DNA of 64,000 nucleotides from Stutzerimonas nitrititolerans (GTDB taxonomy: Bacteria; Pseudomonadota; Gammaproteobacteria; Pseudomonadales; Pseudomonadaceae): NCBI RefSeq assembly GCF_003696285.1, contig NZ_RFFL01000003.1:186001-250000 (forward strand), given 5' to 3'. Of this stretch, positions 38,532-48,286 are shown piece by piece. The number at the start of each line of letters is the position of its first letter. Positions within the stretch are counted from its first letter, which is position 1. The notes under the pieces are model-generated. The model saw only the letters and a list, made by a program, of their open reading frames with translations, did not search any database and was not told where the DNA came from. A program made the position numbers and the translations under genes.

Positions 38532-40214
38532 ATGGTTACTGGAGCTACTTCACTCAGCCTGGTGCGGGACGAGCTGTTCGCGACCATGGAAGAGGCAGAA
38601 CAGAGCCTCGAACATTTCATCATCGACCGGAACAATGGTGGCCTGTTGCAACAGGCGGTCGAGAATCTCAAGCAGGTTCGCGGCACCCTCAAGCTCGTCG
38701 AGCTGACCGGCGCCGAGCTCTTGGCCCAGGAAGTGCTGAACCTGGTCACGGATATTCCCGTCGGTGCGGGCGACGAGCGCGATGCCCAGCTCGCCGCACT
38801 GAGCAATGCGCTCTATGTACTGGGGCGTTATCTGGAAAGCGTCGATGCCAGCCGCCAGGAGATGCCCGAGCTGCTGCTGCCGCCGATCAATGCCCTGCGT
38901 CTTGCCGGTGGCCAGCCGGCGTTGCCGGAAAGCTTCTTCTTCAGCGTCCGCCTCGACCATGCGCGTCCACCGGTCGCCGTGGCGGTGCGTGAACCGGCTG
39001 CTCGTACGACGGAGGCCCGTCGTCTCAGACAGATGTATCAGGTCGGTCTGCTTGGCTTCATTCGCGAAGATAACGTACCGGCGAGCCTGAAACTGATGGG
39101 GCGCGCGTTCGCCCGGCTCGACATCCTCTTCGCCGATGCACCGGCCGGACGTCTGTGCTGGATCGGTAGTGCGGCACTCGAAGCCCAGCTGGATGGACAA
39201 CTGCTGCCGCGTCAGTCGCGCAAGCAGTTGTTCTCCCGACTCGATCGCGAGCTGCGGCAACTGATCGGCAACCCTGCCTATGAACCGCCCCGCAGCCTGC
39301 TCAAGGAATTGCTCTATCTGGTGGCGCTGGCGGAAAGCTCGGGGCCGTTGGCCAGCCAGGTGCGCGAACTGTTCTCCCTCAGCCCCTTGCCCTTTACCGA
39401 TCATCTGATCGAGGACGAGAGCCAGCGTCTGGCCGGTCCTGGGCAGGCGGTGATGCGTTCCCTGTCATCAGCCATTCGCGAAGAGCTTGCCAGCTGCAAG
39501 GATCTGCTGGATCTGATCGAGCGGAAGACGGCGCCAGCCGAATCCTATGCGACCCTGCATAGCCAGCTGGGCAAGCTGGCCAAGACCCTGGGCATGGTCG
39601 GCCTGTCTTCGGCCGCCAGCACGCTCCATGCCCAGCTGTCGGTGGTTTCGTCCTGGAGCAACGAGCAGTCGCCTGAACCTCAGGCCTTGCTGAGGTTGGC
39701 CGATGCCGTGCTCTATGTCGAAAGCATGGTCGCCAGCCTGGAACGCGGCGAGCGCCGGGAAGTGCGTCCGCAGCTCGCTCAACCCGGCCAGGAGGCCGAG
39801 GCCTTCGCCAGCCATCAGCTGACCGAAGCCTGCATCGTCGTGCTCGATGAGGCCACGGCCGGATTGGCTCTGGCCAAGCGGGCGATAACCGCCTATCTGG
39901 AATCCAACGGGGAAAAGCTGCATCTGGCCAATGTGCCGTTCAGCCTGATGGCCGTGCGCGGCGGCCTTCGCTTTCTCGAACAGGAGCGCGCGGCGGAGCT
40001 GATCGGTGCCTGCGCCGACTTCATCCAGAAACAGATGCTCGAAAGCGTGCAGATGCCGCCGGAGCAGATGCTCGAAACGCTCGCCGATGCCTTGACCAGC
40101 CTGGAGTACTACCTGGAAGGCGGCGCGCTGCTGCGTCGTGATGATTCGCGGGCCAGCGTGCTCGACCTGGCAAGCGAAAGCGTTCGCGCCCTGGGTATAC
40201 CGGTCGCCGCCTGA
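38532..40214 (+). CDS. fimL: FimL-like protein (ChpA N-terminal/Hpt-like, twitching motility regulation)
   Basis: 560 residues, mostly helical and soluble. The start [21 protein letters not shown] with [19 protein letters not shown] resembles an Hpt domain of the ChpA N-terminus, but glutamine stands where the phosphorylated histidine would be. Its length and placement between a crotonase gene and nudC match FimL of P. aeruginosa, which controls type IV pili through cAMP/Vfr. It overlaps nudC by one base (TGATG). Confidence 0.8.
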   Translation: MVTGATSLSLVRDELFATMEEAEQSLEHFIIDRNNGGLLQQAVENLKQVRGTLKLVELTGAELLAQEVLNLVTDIPVGAGDERDAQLAALSNALYVLGRYLESVDASRQEMPELLLPPINALRLAGGQPALPESFFFSVRLDHARPPVAVAVREPAARTTEARRLRQMYQVGLLGFIREDNVPASLKLMGRAFARLDILFADAPAGRLCWIGSAALEAQLDGQLLPRQSRKQLFSRLDRELRQLIGNPAYEPPRSLLKELLYLVALAESSGPLASQVRELFSLSPLPFTDHLIEDESQRLAGPGQAVMRSLSSAIREELASCKDLLDLIERKTAPAESYATLHSQLGKLAKTLGMVGLSSAASTLHAQLSVVSSWSNEQSPEPQALLRLADAVLYVESMVASLERGERREVRPQLAQPGQEAEAFASHQLTEACIVVLDEATAGLALAKRAITAYLESNGEKLHLANVPFSLMAVRGGLRFLEQERAAELIGACADFIQKQMLESVQMPPEQMLETLADALTSLEYYLEGGALLRRDDSRASVLDLASESVRALGIPVAA

Positions 40215-41047
40215 TGAGCCTGCGCTGGCAGCCCGCCATACTCGATCCGGCGAAGGAGGGCGGTTGGGCGCTGGTGCATTGCCAGCAGGGTTTCCTGATC
40301 GATCGTAATGGGGTGCTGTTTCCCCGGGACTGGCTGAAACGCCTGGATCTGCCTGTGCTGAGCGAGCAGGGACTGGGTTACTTCGACGGCGACGAGGTGT
40401 TCCTGCTGGAACTGGCGCATCCGGCCGAAGTGCCAGGTTCCGTCTGGCAGGGGCTTCGCCAGTTCATGTTGCAGGATGAGGATGCCGAGCGCTTTCGCAT
40501 GCTCGGTTATGCGGCGCAGATCGGCACCTGGGTCAATCAGCATCGTTTCTGCGGCAGTTGCGGCCATCCCATGCGACAGCACCGTAGCGAACGTGCCATG
40601 CAGTGCGAAGGCTGCGGTATTCGACACTATCCGCGCATCTCGCCGAGCATGATCGTCCTGGTCACGCGTGGCGACGAACTGCTTCTGGCGCGCTCCCCGC
40701 GCTTCGCGCCCGGCGTCTACAGCACGCTTGCCGGTTTCGTCGAGCCGGGGGAATCTGCCGAGCAATGCGTGGCGCGGGAGGTGCACGAGGAAGTCGGCGT
40801 GTCCATCCATCCGCCGCGCTATATCTGTAGCCAGGGCTGGCCCTTCCCACATTCGCTGATGCTGGGTTATCACGCCGAGTACGCCGCCGGCGACATTGTC
40901 ATGCAGCCGGAGGAAATCGAGGATGCACGCTGGTTCTCGATTCATGCGTTGCCGGGGCTGCCGGCGCCTCGCTCGATTGCCCGCTATCTGATCGAGCTTT
41001 ATCTCGCGCAGCGATTAGGCCATCCCGAACCAATGCTGCCAGGCTAG
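40214..41047 (+). CDS. nudC: NADH pyrophosphatase / NAD-capped RNA hydrolase NudC
   Basis: 277 residues. A zinc ribbon (CGSCGHPM and CEGCG, about residues 115-138) is followed by the Nudix box G-x5-E-x7-REVHEEVG (residues 174-196, [17 protein letters not shown]). The [14 protein letters not shown] motif after the box is the NudC-type SQPWPFP signature. It hydrolyses NADH and removes NAD caps from RNA. Coupled to fimL by a TGATG overlap; its 3' end overlaps the convergent permease gene by 33 bases. Confidence 0.93.
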   Translation: MSLRWQPAILDPAKEGGWALVHCQQGFLIDRNGVLFPRDWLKRLDLPVLSEQGLGYFDGDEVFLLELAHPAEVPGSVWQGLRQFMLQDEDAERFRMLGYAAQIGTWVNQHRFCGSCGHPMRQHRSERAMQCEGCGIRHYPRISPSMIVLVTRGDELLLARSPRFAPGVYSTLAGFVEPGESAEQCVAREVHEEVGVSIHPPRYICSQGWPFPHSLMLGYHAEYAAGDIVMQPEEIEDARWFSIHALPGLPAPRSIARYLIELYLAQRLGHPEPMLPG

Positions 41048-41797
41048 ACGTAGACTCATTGCAAGCACCACCAGGATGAAGATCGGGCGGATGAACCTCG
41101 AACCGCCCTGGATCGCGGTTCGCGCTCCCAGAAACGCGCCCGCCATCAGCGCCAGCCCCATGCCGATTCCCAGTACCCAGGCGACGTGTCCGCTGATGAT
41201 GAACACCCCCAGTGCCGTGCCATTGCTGATGAAATTCATCGTGCGCGCCACGCCGCTGGCTTTGAGCAGGTCGAGCGGGTAAAGCAGCATGCTGCTGATC
41301 GTCCAGAAGGCTCCGGTGCCTGGCCCGGCGACACCATCATAGAAACCGAGCCCCAGGCTTTGCAGCCATTGCCGGCCACGGCCGAGTGTCATGTCGGAGC
41401 CGCTCGGTGGGCTGGGCATGCGGCTGAACAACAGGTACAGGCCGCAACCGAACACCACCAGTGGCAACAACTGGTTGAGCCAGTCCGCTGGCACCGCATG
41501 GGCCAGCCCCGCACCCAGCAATGCACCCAGAAACGTGCCGATCAGCGCGCGACGCCACAGCTTCGGCTCGAACAGCCGTCGACGATAGAAGGCGTAGCTG
41601 GCCGTTGCCGAACCGAAGGTGGCGCACAGCTTGTTGGTTCCCAATACCAGATGTGGCGGCAGTCCGGCGGTGAGCAGCGCCGGCAGGGTGAGCAGCCCAC
41701 CGCCACCGGCGATGGCATCGATGAAGCCGGCCAGGAAGGCGACGAACAGGAGGATTCCCAGGGTGGTGGGTTCGATGGCGATTTCAAGGAGCGGCAT
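41015..41797 (-). CDS. TSUP/TauE-SafE family permease (DUF81)
   Basis: 260 residues, about eight hydrophobic segments. [22 protein letters not shown] and [11 protein letters not shown] are the two family motifs. Family members export or import sulfur-containing or organic anions; the substrate here is unknown. It is convergent with nudC, with overlapping 3' ends. Confidence 0.88.
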   Translation of the reverse strand: MPLLEIAIEPTTLGILLFVAFLAGFIDAIAGGGGLLTLPALLTAGLPPHLVLGTNKLCATFGSATASYAFYRRRLFEPKLWRRALIGTFLGALLGAGLAHAVPADWLNQLLPLVVFGCGLYLLFSRMPSPPSGSDMTLGRGRQWLQSLGLGFYDGVAGPGTGAFWTISSMLLYPLDLLKASGVARTMNFISNGTALGVFIISGHVAWVLGIGMGLALMAGAFLGARTAIQGGSRFIRPIFILVVLAMSLRLAWQHWFGMA

Positions 41798-41972
41798 GGA
41801 AGTTCTCGGCCTCGGCTAGCCGCGCATGATGCCCGGTTGCCAGCCGAACCGCCATGGATCAGGGGTTTCGCCTTTTCGGGAAATGTCGACTCGTGATCAA
41901 TGTCCGAAGCCCGTACTGGCTGCGCAGACAGGCGCTGCGGATAATGCAGCGTCAATTTTCGGGGGCGCATGC

Positions 41973-42620
41973 ATGCAATATCTGGGTCTGGCGGTGGCGA
42001 TCGCAGTGGTGGGCCTGATTGTCCTGTGGATCGCACTGCGCATGCTGTTCGGTGGTAACTGGTTGCTGGGCTGGCTGCGTGGGACGACCGGATTGCTGGT
42101 GCTGGCCGCAGCGGCCTTGACCGGCCTGGTGGCTTGGGATGTCTGCACCTATCGCGCACTGCCAGAAGAAGCGCCTGTCGCCACGCTGAGCTTCGAAGCC
42201 GATGGCGCACAGCGTTATCAGGTGAGAATCGAACAGGGCGGGGAGGTGCGATTCGTCACCCTCGAGGGCGACCTTTGGCAGCTGGATGCACGCATCCTGC
42301 GCTGGAAGGGTGTCGCTACGCTGATCGGCCTCGAACCCGGTTATCGGCTGCACAAGCTTTCCGGGCGCTATCTCGCGGTTGAGCAACAGGATCAGGCGCG
42401 CTACGCGCAGGTCCTGCTGACGCAGAGCGCACTGGACGCCGATTTCTGGAGCTGGCTGCAAGCGTGCCAGTGCACCTCTCTCGTTCTTGAGGCTCAGCCA
42501 CAGCGGGTGAGCTATATGCCGATCGCCGATGGTGCCGCCTACCGGGTCGAGATGACGCCGACCGGTTTGCTCGCTTCGCCTGCCAACCCTGCCGCGGAGC
42601 AGGCCTTGAAAGACTGGTGA
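41973..42620 (+). CDS. Conserved membrane-anchored protein of unknown function
   Basis: 215 residues. Two hydrophobic segments lie near the N-terminus (about 3-25 and 34-54). A predicted beta-rich soluble domain follows, with a single Cys-x-Cys (CQCTSL) near residue 169. The start at 41973 follows GGGGGCG; the longer in-frame reading to 41826 has no ribosome site. I recognise it as a conserved neighbour of nudC in pseudomonads but know no function. Confidence 0.75.
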   Translation: MQYLGLAVAIAVVGLIVLWIALRMLFGGNWLLGWLRGTTGLLVLAAAALTGLVAWDVCTYRALPEEAPVATLSFEADGAQRYQVRIEQGGEVRFVTLEGDLWQLDARILRWKGVATLIGLEPGYRLHKLSGRYLAVEQQDQARYAQVLLTQSALDADFWSWLQACQCTSLVLEAQPQRVSYMPIADGAAYRVEMTPTGLLASPANPAAEQALKDW

Positions 42621-42644
42621 ATCAGCACGACGCGTAGATTGGAT

Positions 42645-42721
42645 GGTTCCCATGCCCCAGCGTGGGAACCGGCGGACGCCGAATACCTTCTCACAGCGAG
42701 CCCACGCCGGAGCATGGGCTC
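42645..42721. repeat. Paired palindromic element, REP-like
   Basis: GGTTCCCA...TGGGAACC (42645-42670) and GAGCCCA...TGGGCTC (42698-42721) are two near-perfect hairpins with similar central CATGC/GCATG sequence, 27 bases apart. Such GTTCCCA-CGC palindromes recur between genes in pseudomonads. Confidence 0.5.
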
Positions 42722-42750
42722 GATCAATCATCAATCAGTAGCCGCCATAA

Positions 42751-42780
42751 AAACAAAGGAGCCAACTGGCTCCTTTGTTT
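42751..42780. terminator. Bidirectional terminator between convergent genes
   Basis: AAACAAAGGAGCC (42751-42763), loop AACT, GGCTCCTTTGTTT (42768-42780). It serves the plus-strand hypothetical gene and the minus-strand SDR gene. Confidence 0.85.
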
Positions 42781-42799
42781 TGTCGCTCGCCTTGATCGA

Positions 42800-43567
42800 T
42801 CAGGCGAGGTAACCGCCATCCACGTTCAGCGAAACGCCGGTGGTATAGCTCGAGGCATCGCTGGCGAGGTAGAGCACCGCTCCGGCCATTTCGCTCGGGT
42901 CGGCGACACGGTGCAGCGGGATATGCTGCAGCGCCTGCTCGCGGATCGTGTCGTTCTTGACCAGGGCCGAGGCGAACTTGGTATCCGTGAGGCCCGGCAG
43001 CAGGGCGTTGCAGCGAATTCCCAGCGGTGCGCATTCCTTGGCGAAGGCCTTGGTCATGTTGATCACCGCGGCTTTGGTGACCGAGTAGATTCCCTGGAAA
43101 TGCCCCGGCGTGACGCCATTGATGGATGCCACGTTGATGATGCTGCCACCGCCATGCTCGCGCATCAGTTTGCCGGCCTCCACCGACATGAAGAAATAGC
43201 CGCGGATGTTCACATCGACGGTTTTCTGGAAGGCCGATACGTCGGTGTCCAGGATATGGCAGAACTGCGGGTTGGTCGCCGCGTTGTTCACCAGGATGTC
43301 GAGGCGACCGAATTGCTCGCGGATCTGTGCGAAAACGCTCTGGATCTGTTCCAGTTCGCCGATATGGCAGGCGATCGCAGTGGCCTTGCCGCCCGCGGCG
43401 TTGATGGCCTCGGCAACCGCCTGACAGCCATCGAGCTTGCGACTGGAAACGATCACGTGAGCACCTTGCTGGGCCAGCAGTTTGGCGATGGCTTCACCGA
43501 TGCCCCGGCTGGCGCCGGATACGAAGGCAACCTTGCCGTTTAGGTCGAACAGGGTGGTTTGAGTCAT
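42800..43567 (-). CDS. Short-chain dehydrogenase/reductase
   Basis: 255 residues. Rossmann motif GASRGIGEA (T-G-x3-G-x-G type), NNAAT, and catalytic S-Y-K in SINGVTPGHFQGIYSVTKAA (Y and K four apart). It ends GVSLNVDGGYLA. The ATG at 43567 follows GGGAG, better than the GTG at 43573. It is 24 bases downstream of the phosphotransferase-like gene, suggesting a shared function in acyl-CoA or hydroxyacid metabolism; the substrate is not determined. Confidence 0.88.
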   Translation of the reverse strand: MTQTTLFDLNGKVAFVSGASRGIGEAIAKLLAQQGAHVIVSSRKLDGCQAVAEAINAAGGKATAIACHIGELEQIQSVFAQIREQFGRLDILVNNAATNPQFCHILDTDVSAFQKTVDVNIRGYFFMSVEAGKLMREHGGGSIINVASINGVTPGHFQGIYSVTKAAVINMTKAFAKECAPLGIRCNALLPGLTDTKFASALVKNDTIREQALQHIPLHRVADPSEMAGAVLYLASDASSYTTGVSLNVDGGYLA

Positions 43568-43591
43568 GGTCACTCCCTTTGCTGAGCCGTA

Positions 43592-44659
43592 TTACAGCTT
43601 CGATTTATTGATCACCTGCAGGCTCATTTGCTCGAGCAGGGCATTCATCTGGACGAACCGGGCAAAGCGCTTGTCCTGCGTCTGTCCGTGGAAATAGCGG
43701 TAGTAGATCTGCTGGACGATGCCGGCCAGGCGGAACAGGCCGTAGGTGTAGTAGTAATCGAAGTTGTCGATCCGAATGCCCGCGCGCTCGGCGTAGTAGT
43801 CGACGAATTGCCGGCGAGTCAGCATGCCCGGCGCATTGCTCGGCTGCTTGCGCATCAGCTGCACCGGCGCCGGATCGTCTGCCTCGATCCAGTAGGCCAG
43901 CGTGTTGCCCAGATCCATCAGCGGATCGCCGAGGGTGGTCATCTCCCAGTCCAGCACGCCGATGATCTCCATCGGGTTGTCCGGATCGAGAATGACGTTG
44001 TCGAAGCGGTAGTCGTTGTGCACGATCCCGGGCTTGTGGTGATCGGCTGGCATCTTGTCGCGCAGCCATGCCTTTACCGGCTCCCAGGTAGGCGCATCGG
44101 CGGTGATGGCGCGTTCGTAACGATCGATCCAGCCGCTGATCTGCCGCTGTACATAACCTTCCGGCTTGCCCAGGTCGCCGAGGCCGCAGGCCTGGTAGTC
44201 GACGTTGTGCAGGTCGACGAACTTGTCGATGAAGCTCTTGCACAGCGCGGTGGTCTGCGCGGGCGTGAAATTCAGTTCGGCCGGAATATCCTCGCGCAGG
44301 ATGATGCCGCGCACCCGCTCCATGACGTAGAACTCGGCGCCGATGAGCGTTTCGTCTGTGCAGTAGGCGTAGGCCTTGGGGCAGTACGGAAATCCGGCGT
44401 TGAGCTGGTTGAGGATGCGGTATTCACGCCCCATGTCATGGGCCGATTTCGCCTTGTGGCCGAAAGGCGGGCGGCGCAGGACGAACTCGCGCTCGGGGTA
44501 TTCCAGCAGATAGGTCAGATTGGACGCGCCGCCGGGAAACTGGGAAATCCGCGGAACCCCTTCAAGGCCCGGAATCTGCGCCTTCAGATACTGATCGATG
44601 ACGTCGAGAGGCAGCTCTTCGCCTTCGCGAATGCGGCTGGTCTGATCTGTTAGCGCCAT
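43592..44659 (-). CDS. Phosphotransferase of the APH/ACAD10 type
   Basis: 355 residues. Kinase-like fold: GGASNLTYLLEYPEREFVLRR (N-lobe, split across residues 43-64), catalytic HNDYRFDN (HxDxxxxN) and metal-binding IGVLDWEMTTLGDP. Related proteins, fused to or encoded with acyl-CoA dehydrogenases, phosphorylate 4-hydroxyacyl-CoAs during fatty acid catabolism. The neighbouring SDR and SCP2 genes fit lipid metabolism. It is not expected to confer drug resistance. Confidence 0.83.
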   Translation of the reverse strand: MALTDQTSRIREGEELPLDVIDQYLKAQIPGLEGVPRISQFPGGASNLTYLLEYPEREFVLRRPPFGHKAKSAHDMGREYRILNQLNAGFPYCPKAYAYCTDETLIGAEFYVMERVRGIILREDIPAELNFTPAQTTALCKSFIDKFVDLHNVDYQACGLGDLGKPEGYVQRQISGWIDRYERAITADAPTWEPVKAWLRDKMPADHHKPGIVHNDYRFDNVILDPDNPMEIIGVLDWEMTTLGDPLMDLGNTLAYWIEADDPAPVQLMRKQPSNAPGMLTRRQFVDYYAERAGIRIDNFDYYYTYGLFRLAGIVQQIYYRYFHGQTQDKRFARFVQMNALLEQMSLQVINKSKL

Positions 44660-44849
44660 GCTTTACCCTTGTAGTTATGATCGATGCCTTGCCAGGTACG
44701 GCTGCTCGGTCCGCGAAGGAGCCGTCCGCTGGCATTTCGTAATCTAATGCGAGGCAGGTGCTTAACCAAGCGAACGCGGCCGTTATAGGCCTGGGTGTTG
44801 CCGGTTGATCAGGCTGCCTGATACATGCGTCCGATAAATCGCGGGCAAA

Positions 44850-44877
44850 AAAAACCGAAGCCAGGGGCTTCGGTTTT
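44850..44877. terminator. Terminator after the SCP2 gene
   Basis: AAAACCGAAGCC, loop AGG, GGCTTCGGTTTT (44851-44877), flanked by A- and T-runs. On the minus strand it follows the SCP2 gene by 14 bases. The rest of the 44660-44891 gap shows no other feature. Confidence 0.85.
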
Positions 44878-44891
44878 TCGTAGCGCTACGC

Positions 44892-45206
44892 TCAGGCCGG
44901 GAACAGTTCGCTGAGCTTCAGCGCCAGCATCATGTCGCCTTCGGCGCGCAGCTTGCCGGCCATGAATGCCTGCATGCCGTCGGTCTCGCCGCTGATCACG
45001 CCCTGCATGGTTTCGCTGTCCATGATCAGGGTGACGTTGGCGTCGGCCGATTCGCCCTGATGAAAGTCACAGGTGCCGTCCTTGACGATCAGGTAGTAGT
45101 CGTCCGCGTCGGTGATGTTGAACTGGAAAACCAGGTCCAGGCCGGCGGCAGCGCTGGCATTGAACTTGGACTTCATACCCTGGATGGTTTCGGCGACGTT
45201 GCTCAT
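44892..45206 (-). CDS. SCP2 sterol-carrier-domain protein
   Basis: 104 residues forming a single SCP-2 domain: LDLVFQFNITDADDYYLIVKDG, ADANVTLIMDSETMQGVISG and a last helix LRAEGDMMLALKLSELFPA (each part within residues 24-104). Lipid or acyl-CoA binding. It precedes the phosphotransferase and SDR genes on the same strand but is separated from them by a terminator. Confidence 0.88.
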   Translation of the reverse strand: MSNVAETIQGMKSKFNASAAAGLDLVFQFNITDADDYYLIVKDGTCDFHQGESADANVTLIMDSETMQGVISGETDGMQAFMAGKLRAEGDMMLALKLSELFPA

Positions 45207-45269
45207 TGAAGGTATTCCTTTGTTATCGTGGACGTAAAGCGCAGCCGAAGCCGCAGTTGGGGCTGGAGC

Positions 45270-45983
45270 TCATCGATAGGTGATGAGTTCCGGATTCTTC
45301 ATCAGTTCCAGATGCACATGGCTGTTGAAGGAAGCCAGTGCAAGCTCTCGATCGCGAAATTTCAGCTGGCTGAGGGATGTGTTGATGATCTGCCAGTTCA
45401 TCTCGAACGCCTTGATTGGCGGCACCTCGATGGCCAATTGAAGCAGTGCGGTGATGGTCCCGCCAGATGTGAAGATGGCGATGCGGTCCTTCCTGTCTGC
45501 TTCGTTGAGCAAGCGCTCGAGTCCTTGCCTGACTCGTTCGACGAACCCCTGCCAGCTTTCCAGGCCTTCCTTCTCATGCTCGCCGGAAACCCAGCGCTGA
45601 ATGACGTAGCTGAACAGCCGCTGGAATTCGCGACGATGACTGGCGGCGTTGCTCAGTATGTGCAGGGCATTGGGTTCTACCTGCAGCAACTCCGGCATGT
45701 GCGCCTGGATCACGGCATCGGCCGGAAACTCGTTGAATGCGGGATCGACCTCGATGGGCGGCAGCTCCCGGTCATCGCGATCGGCGATACGCTGCAGCGT
45801 TGCACGAGCGGTATCCTGCTGGCGTTTCATGGCTCCGCTGACACAGCGATCGAAGCGGATATCCAGTTGCGACAGGTAATCGCCCAGCGCGGCGGACTGG
45901 CGGTGGCCGAGCGGCGATAGCACGTCATAGTCTTCGGCGCCGAAAGAGGCCTGACCATGCCTGATCAGGTAGATGCTACCCAT
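45270..45983 (-). CDS. Histidine phosphatase (phosphoglycerate mutase-like) family protein
   Basis: 237 residues. The catalytic RHG motif is in IYLIRHGQASFG near residue 8, and the second histidine-type motif FTSGGTITALLQ near residue 180 has Ser-Gly where mutases have GHG, so classical mutase activity is doubtful. The start at 45983 follows GGAGCAGTAC. It could be an acyl-CoA or small phosphate phosphatase; the substrate is unknown. Confidence 0.82.
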   Translation of the reverse strand: MGSIYLIRHGQASFGAEDYDVLSPLGHRQSAALGDYLSQLDIRFDRCVSGAMKRQQDTARATLQRIADRDDRELPPIEVDPAFNEFPADAVIQAHMPELLQVEPNALHILSNAASHRREFQRLFSYVIQRWVSGEHEKEGLESWQGFVERVRQGLERLLNEADRKDRIAIFTSGGTITALLQLAIEVPPIKAFEMNWQIINTSLSQLKFRDRELALASFNSHVHLELMKNPELITYR

Positions 45984-46154
45984 GTACTGCTCCGGCCTGT
46001 TTTTCGCGAGGGTAGGGTGATCACAAAGGAGTGTCAACGTTAAATCATACGTTTGTTTGAACTCGCTACTGCTGGCTCCGGTCGTCAGGCTGCCGGTATG
46101 CTAGAGCGCTATCGCCATCTGCAGAGATGAGCGAATCCGATACGAGGAGGGTGT

Positions 46155-47180
46155 GTGGAATTTCTGGCTGACTACGCAAGCTTTCTGGCCAAGACCGTGA
46201 CACTGGTGGTTGCCATCCTGGTGGTGCTGATCGCAATCGCTTCGTTGCGGCGGGGGCGCGGCAAGCAATCGGGCGGTCACCTGGAGGTGCACAAACTCAA
46301 CGACTTCTACAAGTCGATGCGCGAGCGCCTGGAGCAATCGGTGCTGGAAAAAGAGCAACTGAAAGCCCTGCGCAAGCGCGAGGCGAAGGCCGCGAAGCAG
46401 GCGAAGAAAACCGACGACAGTCGTCCTCGGGTGTTCGTGCTTGATTTCGATGGCGACATAAAGGCGTCGGCGGTGGAGAACATGCGCCACGAGATCACGG
46501 CGTTGCTGACCCTGGCCACGCCTCGGGACGAGGTGGTGCTGCGTCTGGAGAGCGGTGGTGGCATGGTGCATGGATACGGCCTGGCGGCGTCACAGCTGGT
46601 GCGTATCCGTGAAGCCGGCATCCCACTGACGGTCTGTGTCGACAAGGTGGCGGCCAGCGGCGGATACATGATGGCCTGCATTGGCGAGAAGATCCTCAGC
46701 GCGCCGTTCGCCATCCTGGGCTCGATTGGCGTGGTGGCGCAGCTGCCCAACGTTCACCGGCTGCTCAAGAAGCACGACGTCGACTTCGAAGTGATGACCG
46801 CGGGTGAATACAAGCGCACCCTGACGGTGTTTGGTGAAAACACCGAGAAGGGAAGGGAGAAGTTTCAGGACGACCTGGAAACCACCCACGAACTGTTCAA
46901 GAACTTCGTCGCCCGTTATCGCCAGCAATTGTCGATAGACGACGTGGCCACTGGCGAGGTCTGGCTCGGAGTCGCCGCGCTTGGTAAGCAGTTGGTGGAC
47001 GAGATCAGGACCAGCGATGAATATCTCGCCGATCGTGCACGCAATGCCGATCTGTTCCAGCTGCATTACGCGCACAAGAAGAGTCTTCCCGAACGATTCG
47101 GTATGGCGGCCAGCGCTACCCTGGAGCATGGTCTCCTGAAGGGCTGGAGCCGTTTGAATGAACAGCGATTCTGGCAATAA
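46155..47180 (+). CDS. sohB: Inner-membrane signal-peptide-peptidase-like protease SohB
   Basis: 341 residues, GTG start after GAGGAGG. One N-terminal membrane anchor (about 9-31), a charged coiled region, then an S49 peptidase domain: LDFDGDIKAS, LRLESGGGMVHGYG and the nucleophile serine in VAASGGYMMA. The conserved lysine is in FEVMTAGEYKRT. The periplasmic side is proposed for the active site. acuI follows 10 bases downstream, probably cotranscribed. Confidence 0.92.
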   Translation: MEFLADYASFLAKTVTLVVAILVVLIAIASLRRGRGKQSGGHLEVHKLNDFYKSMRERLEQSVLEKEQLKALRKREAKAAKQAKKTDDSRPRVFVLDFDGDIKASAVENMRHEITALLTLATPRDEVVLRLESGGGMVHGYGLAASQLVRIREAGIPLTVCVDKVAASGGYMMACIGEKILSAPFAILGSIGVVAQLPNVHRLLKKHDVDFEVMTAGEYKRTLTVFGENTEKGREKFQDDLETTHELFKNFVARYRQQLSIDDVATGEVWLGVAALGKQLVDEIRTSDEYLADRARNADLFQLHYAHKKSLPERFGMAASATLEHGLLKGWSRLNEQRFWQ

Positions 47181-47190
47181 GGAGTACGGC

Positions 47191-48183
47191 ATGGGTAGCT
47201 TCAAGGCATTGCAAACCAGCGAGAATGCGGACGGGCGCTTCGAAACGCGCGTGTTGGAGCGTGAAATCGAAGAGTTGCCTGCCGGAGAGGTGCTGATCCG
47301 GGTGCGCTACTCGTCTTTGAACTACAAGGATGCGCTCTCGGCCAGCGGCAACCGTGGCGTGACGCGCAACTTCCCGCATACACCGGGCATCGATGCGGCC
47401 GGTGTCGTGGCCGAGTCGAGCGTGTCCGAGTTCGCTGCGGGCGACGAAGTCATAGTGACCGGCTACGACCTGGGCATGAACACCGCGGGAGGCTTTGGCC
47501 AGTACATTCGGGTTCCGGCCGCCTGGGTGATCAAGCGTCCGGCGGGGTTGTCCCTGCGCGATGCCATGGTGCTCGGGACCGCCGGCCTGACGGCTGCGCT
47601 TTGCGTGGACAAGCTGGAACAGGCCGGCCTCGAGCCCGGCGACGATCCGGTCCTGGTCACGGGCGCGACCGGTGGAGTCGGCAGCATTGCCGTCGCGCTG
47701 CTGGCCAGCCTCGGTTACAACGTCGCGGCGGTCACCGGCAAGGCGGACCAGGCAGATTTCCTGACCAGGCTCGGAGCCAAACAGGTGGTCGAGCGCGGTG
47801 CGCTGCAGGCCGGGCTGGAAAAGCCGATTCTGAAAGAGCAATGGGCGGGTGCGGTGGATACCGTCGGCGGCGAGATACTCTTCAACGTCGTCAAGTCGCT
47901 ACGTCGCGGAGCCAGTGTCGCCTGTTGCGGCCTGACGGCCGGTACGAACTTCCAGGCCAATGTGCTGCCGTTCATCCTGCGCGGGGTCAACCTGCTTGGA
48001 GTCGACTCGGTGGAAATCCCGCTGATTACCAAGGCATCCATGTGGGACAAGTTGTCGCTGCAGTGGAAACTTCCCAATCTGGATGAGCTGGTTCACGAGA
48101 TCACGCTTCAGGAGCTGCCGGACGCGATCGAGCGGATTCTGGCAGGGCAGCAGGTCGGCCGTGTTCTGGTGCGCCTGGACTGA
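47191..48183 (+). CDS. acuI: Acrylyl-CoA reductase-like MDR oxidoreductase (AcuI/YhdH)
   Basis: 330 residues. Zinc-free medium-chain reductase: YSSLNYKDALSASGN and FPHTPGIDAAGVV in the GroES-like half, NADP-binding VLVTGATGGVGSIAVALL in the Rossmann half. The AcuI/YhdH group reduces acryloyl-CoA to propionyl-CoA. The start at 47191 follows AAGGAG; the upstream in-frame ATG at 47158 lies inside sohB. Confidence 0.88.
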   Translation: MGSFKALQTSENADGRFETRVLEREIEELPAGEVLIRVRYSSLNYKDALSASGNRGVTRNFPHTPGIDAAGVVAESSVSEFAAGDEVIVTGYDLGMNTAGGFGQYIRVPAAWVIKRPAGLSLRDAMVLGTAGLTAALCVDKLEQAGLEPGDDPVLVTGATGGVGSIAVALLASLGYNVAAVTGKADQADFLTRLGAKQVVERGALQAGLEKPILKEQWAGAVDTVGGEILFNVVKSLRRGASVACCGLTAGTNFQANVLPFILRGVNLLGVDSVEIPLITKASMWDKLSLQWKLPNLDELVHEITLQELPDAIERILAGQQVGRVLVRLD

Positions 48184-48225
48184 TCCGGTCCCACGGCTAT
48201 CAGCCCCATAGGCAAAAGCGAATAT

Positions 48226-48280
48226 TCCTGCGGTGGCCATTGGCAGACACTTCTCGCCACTGAGTCGACACACCGCAGGA
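48226..48280 (+). promoter_or_regulatory. Leader hairpin that would mask a ribosome site
   Basis: TCCTGCGGTG (48226-48235) pairs perfectly with CACCGCAGGA (48271-48280). The right arm contains AGGA, the first part of the AGGAGG ribosome site (48277-48282) of the following 33-codon ORF. A further T-G wobble extends the stem. The 35-base loop has a small GCC/GGC stem. No T-run follows, so it is not a good terminator for acuI. Confidence 0.5.
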
Positions 48281-48286
48281 GGTTGC

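Noticed and set aside
43592-44659. Aminoglycoside resistance gene
   Set aside because: The APH-like kinase fold matches the acyl-CoA-associated ACAD10 type and sits with lipid genes on the core chromosome.
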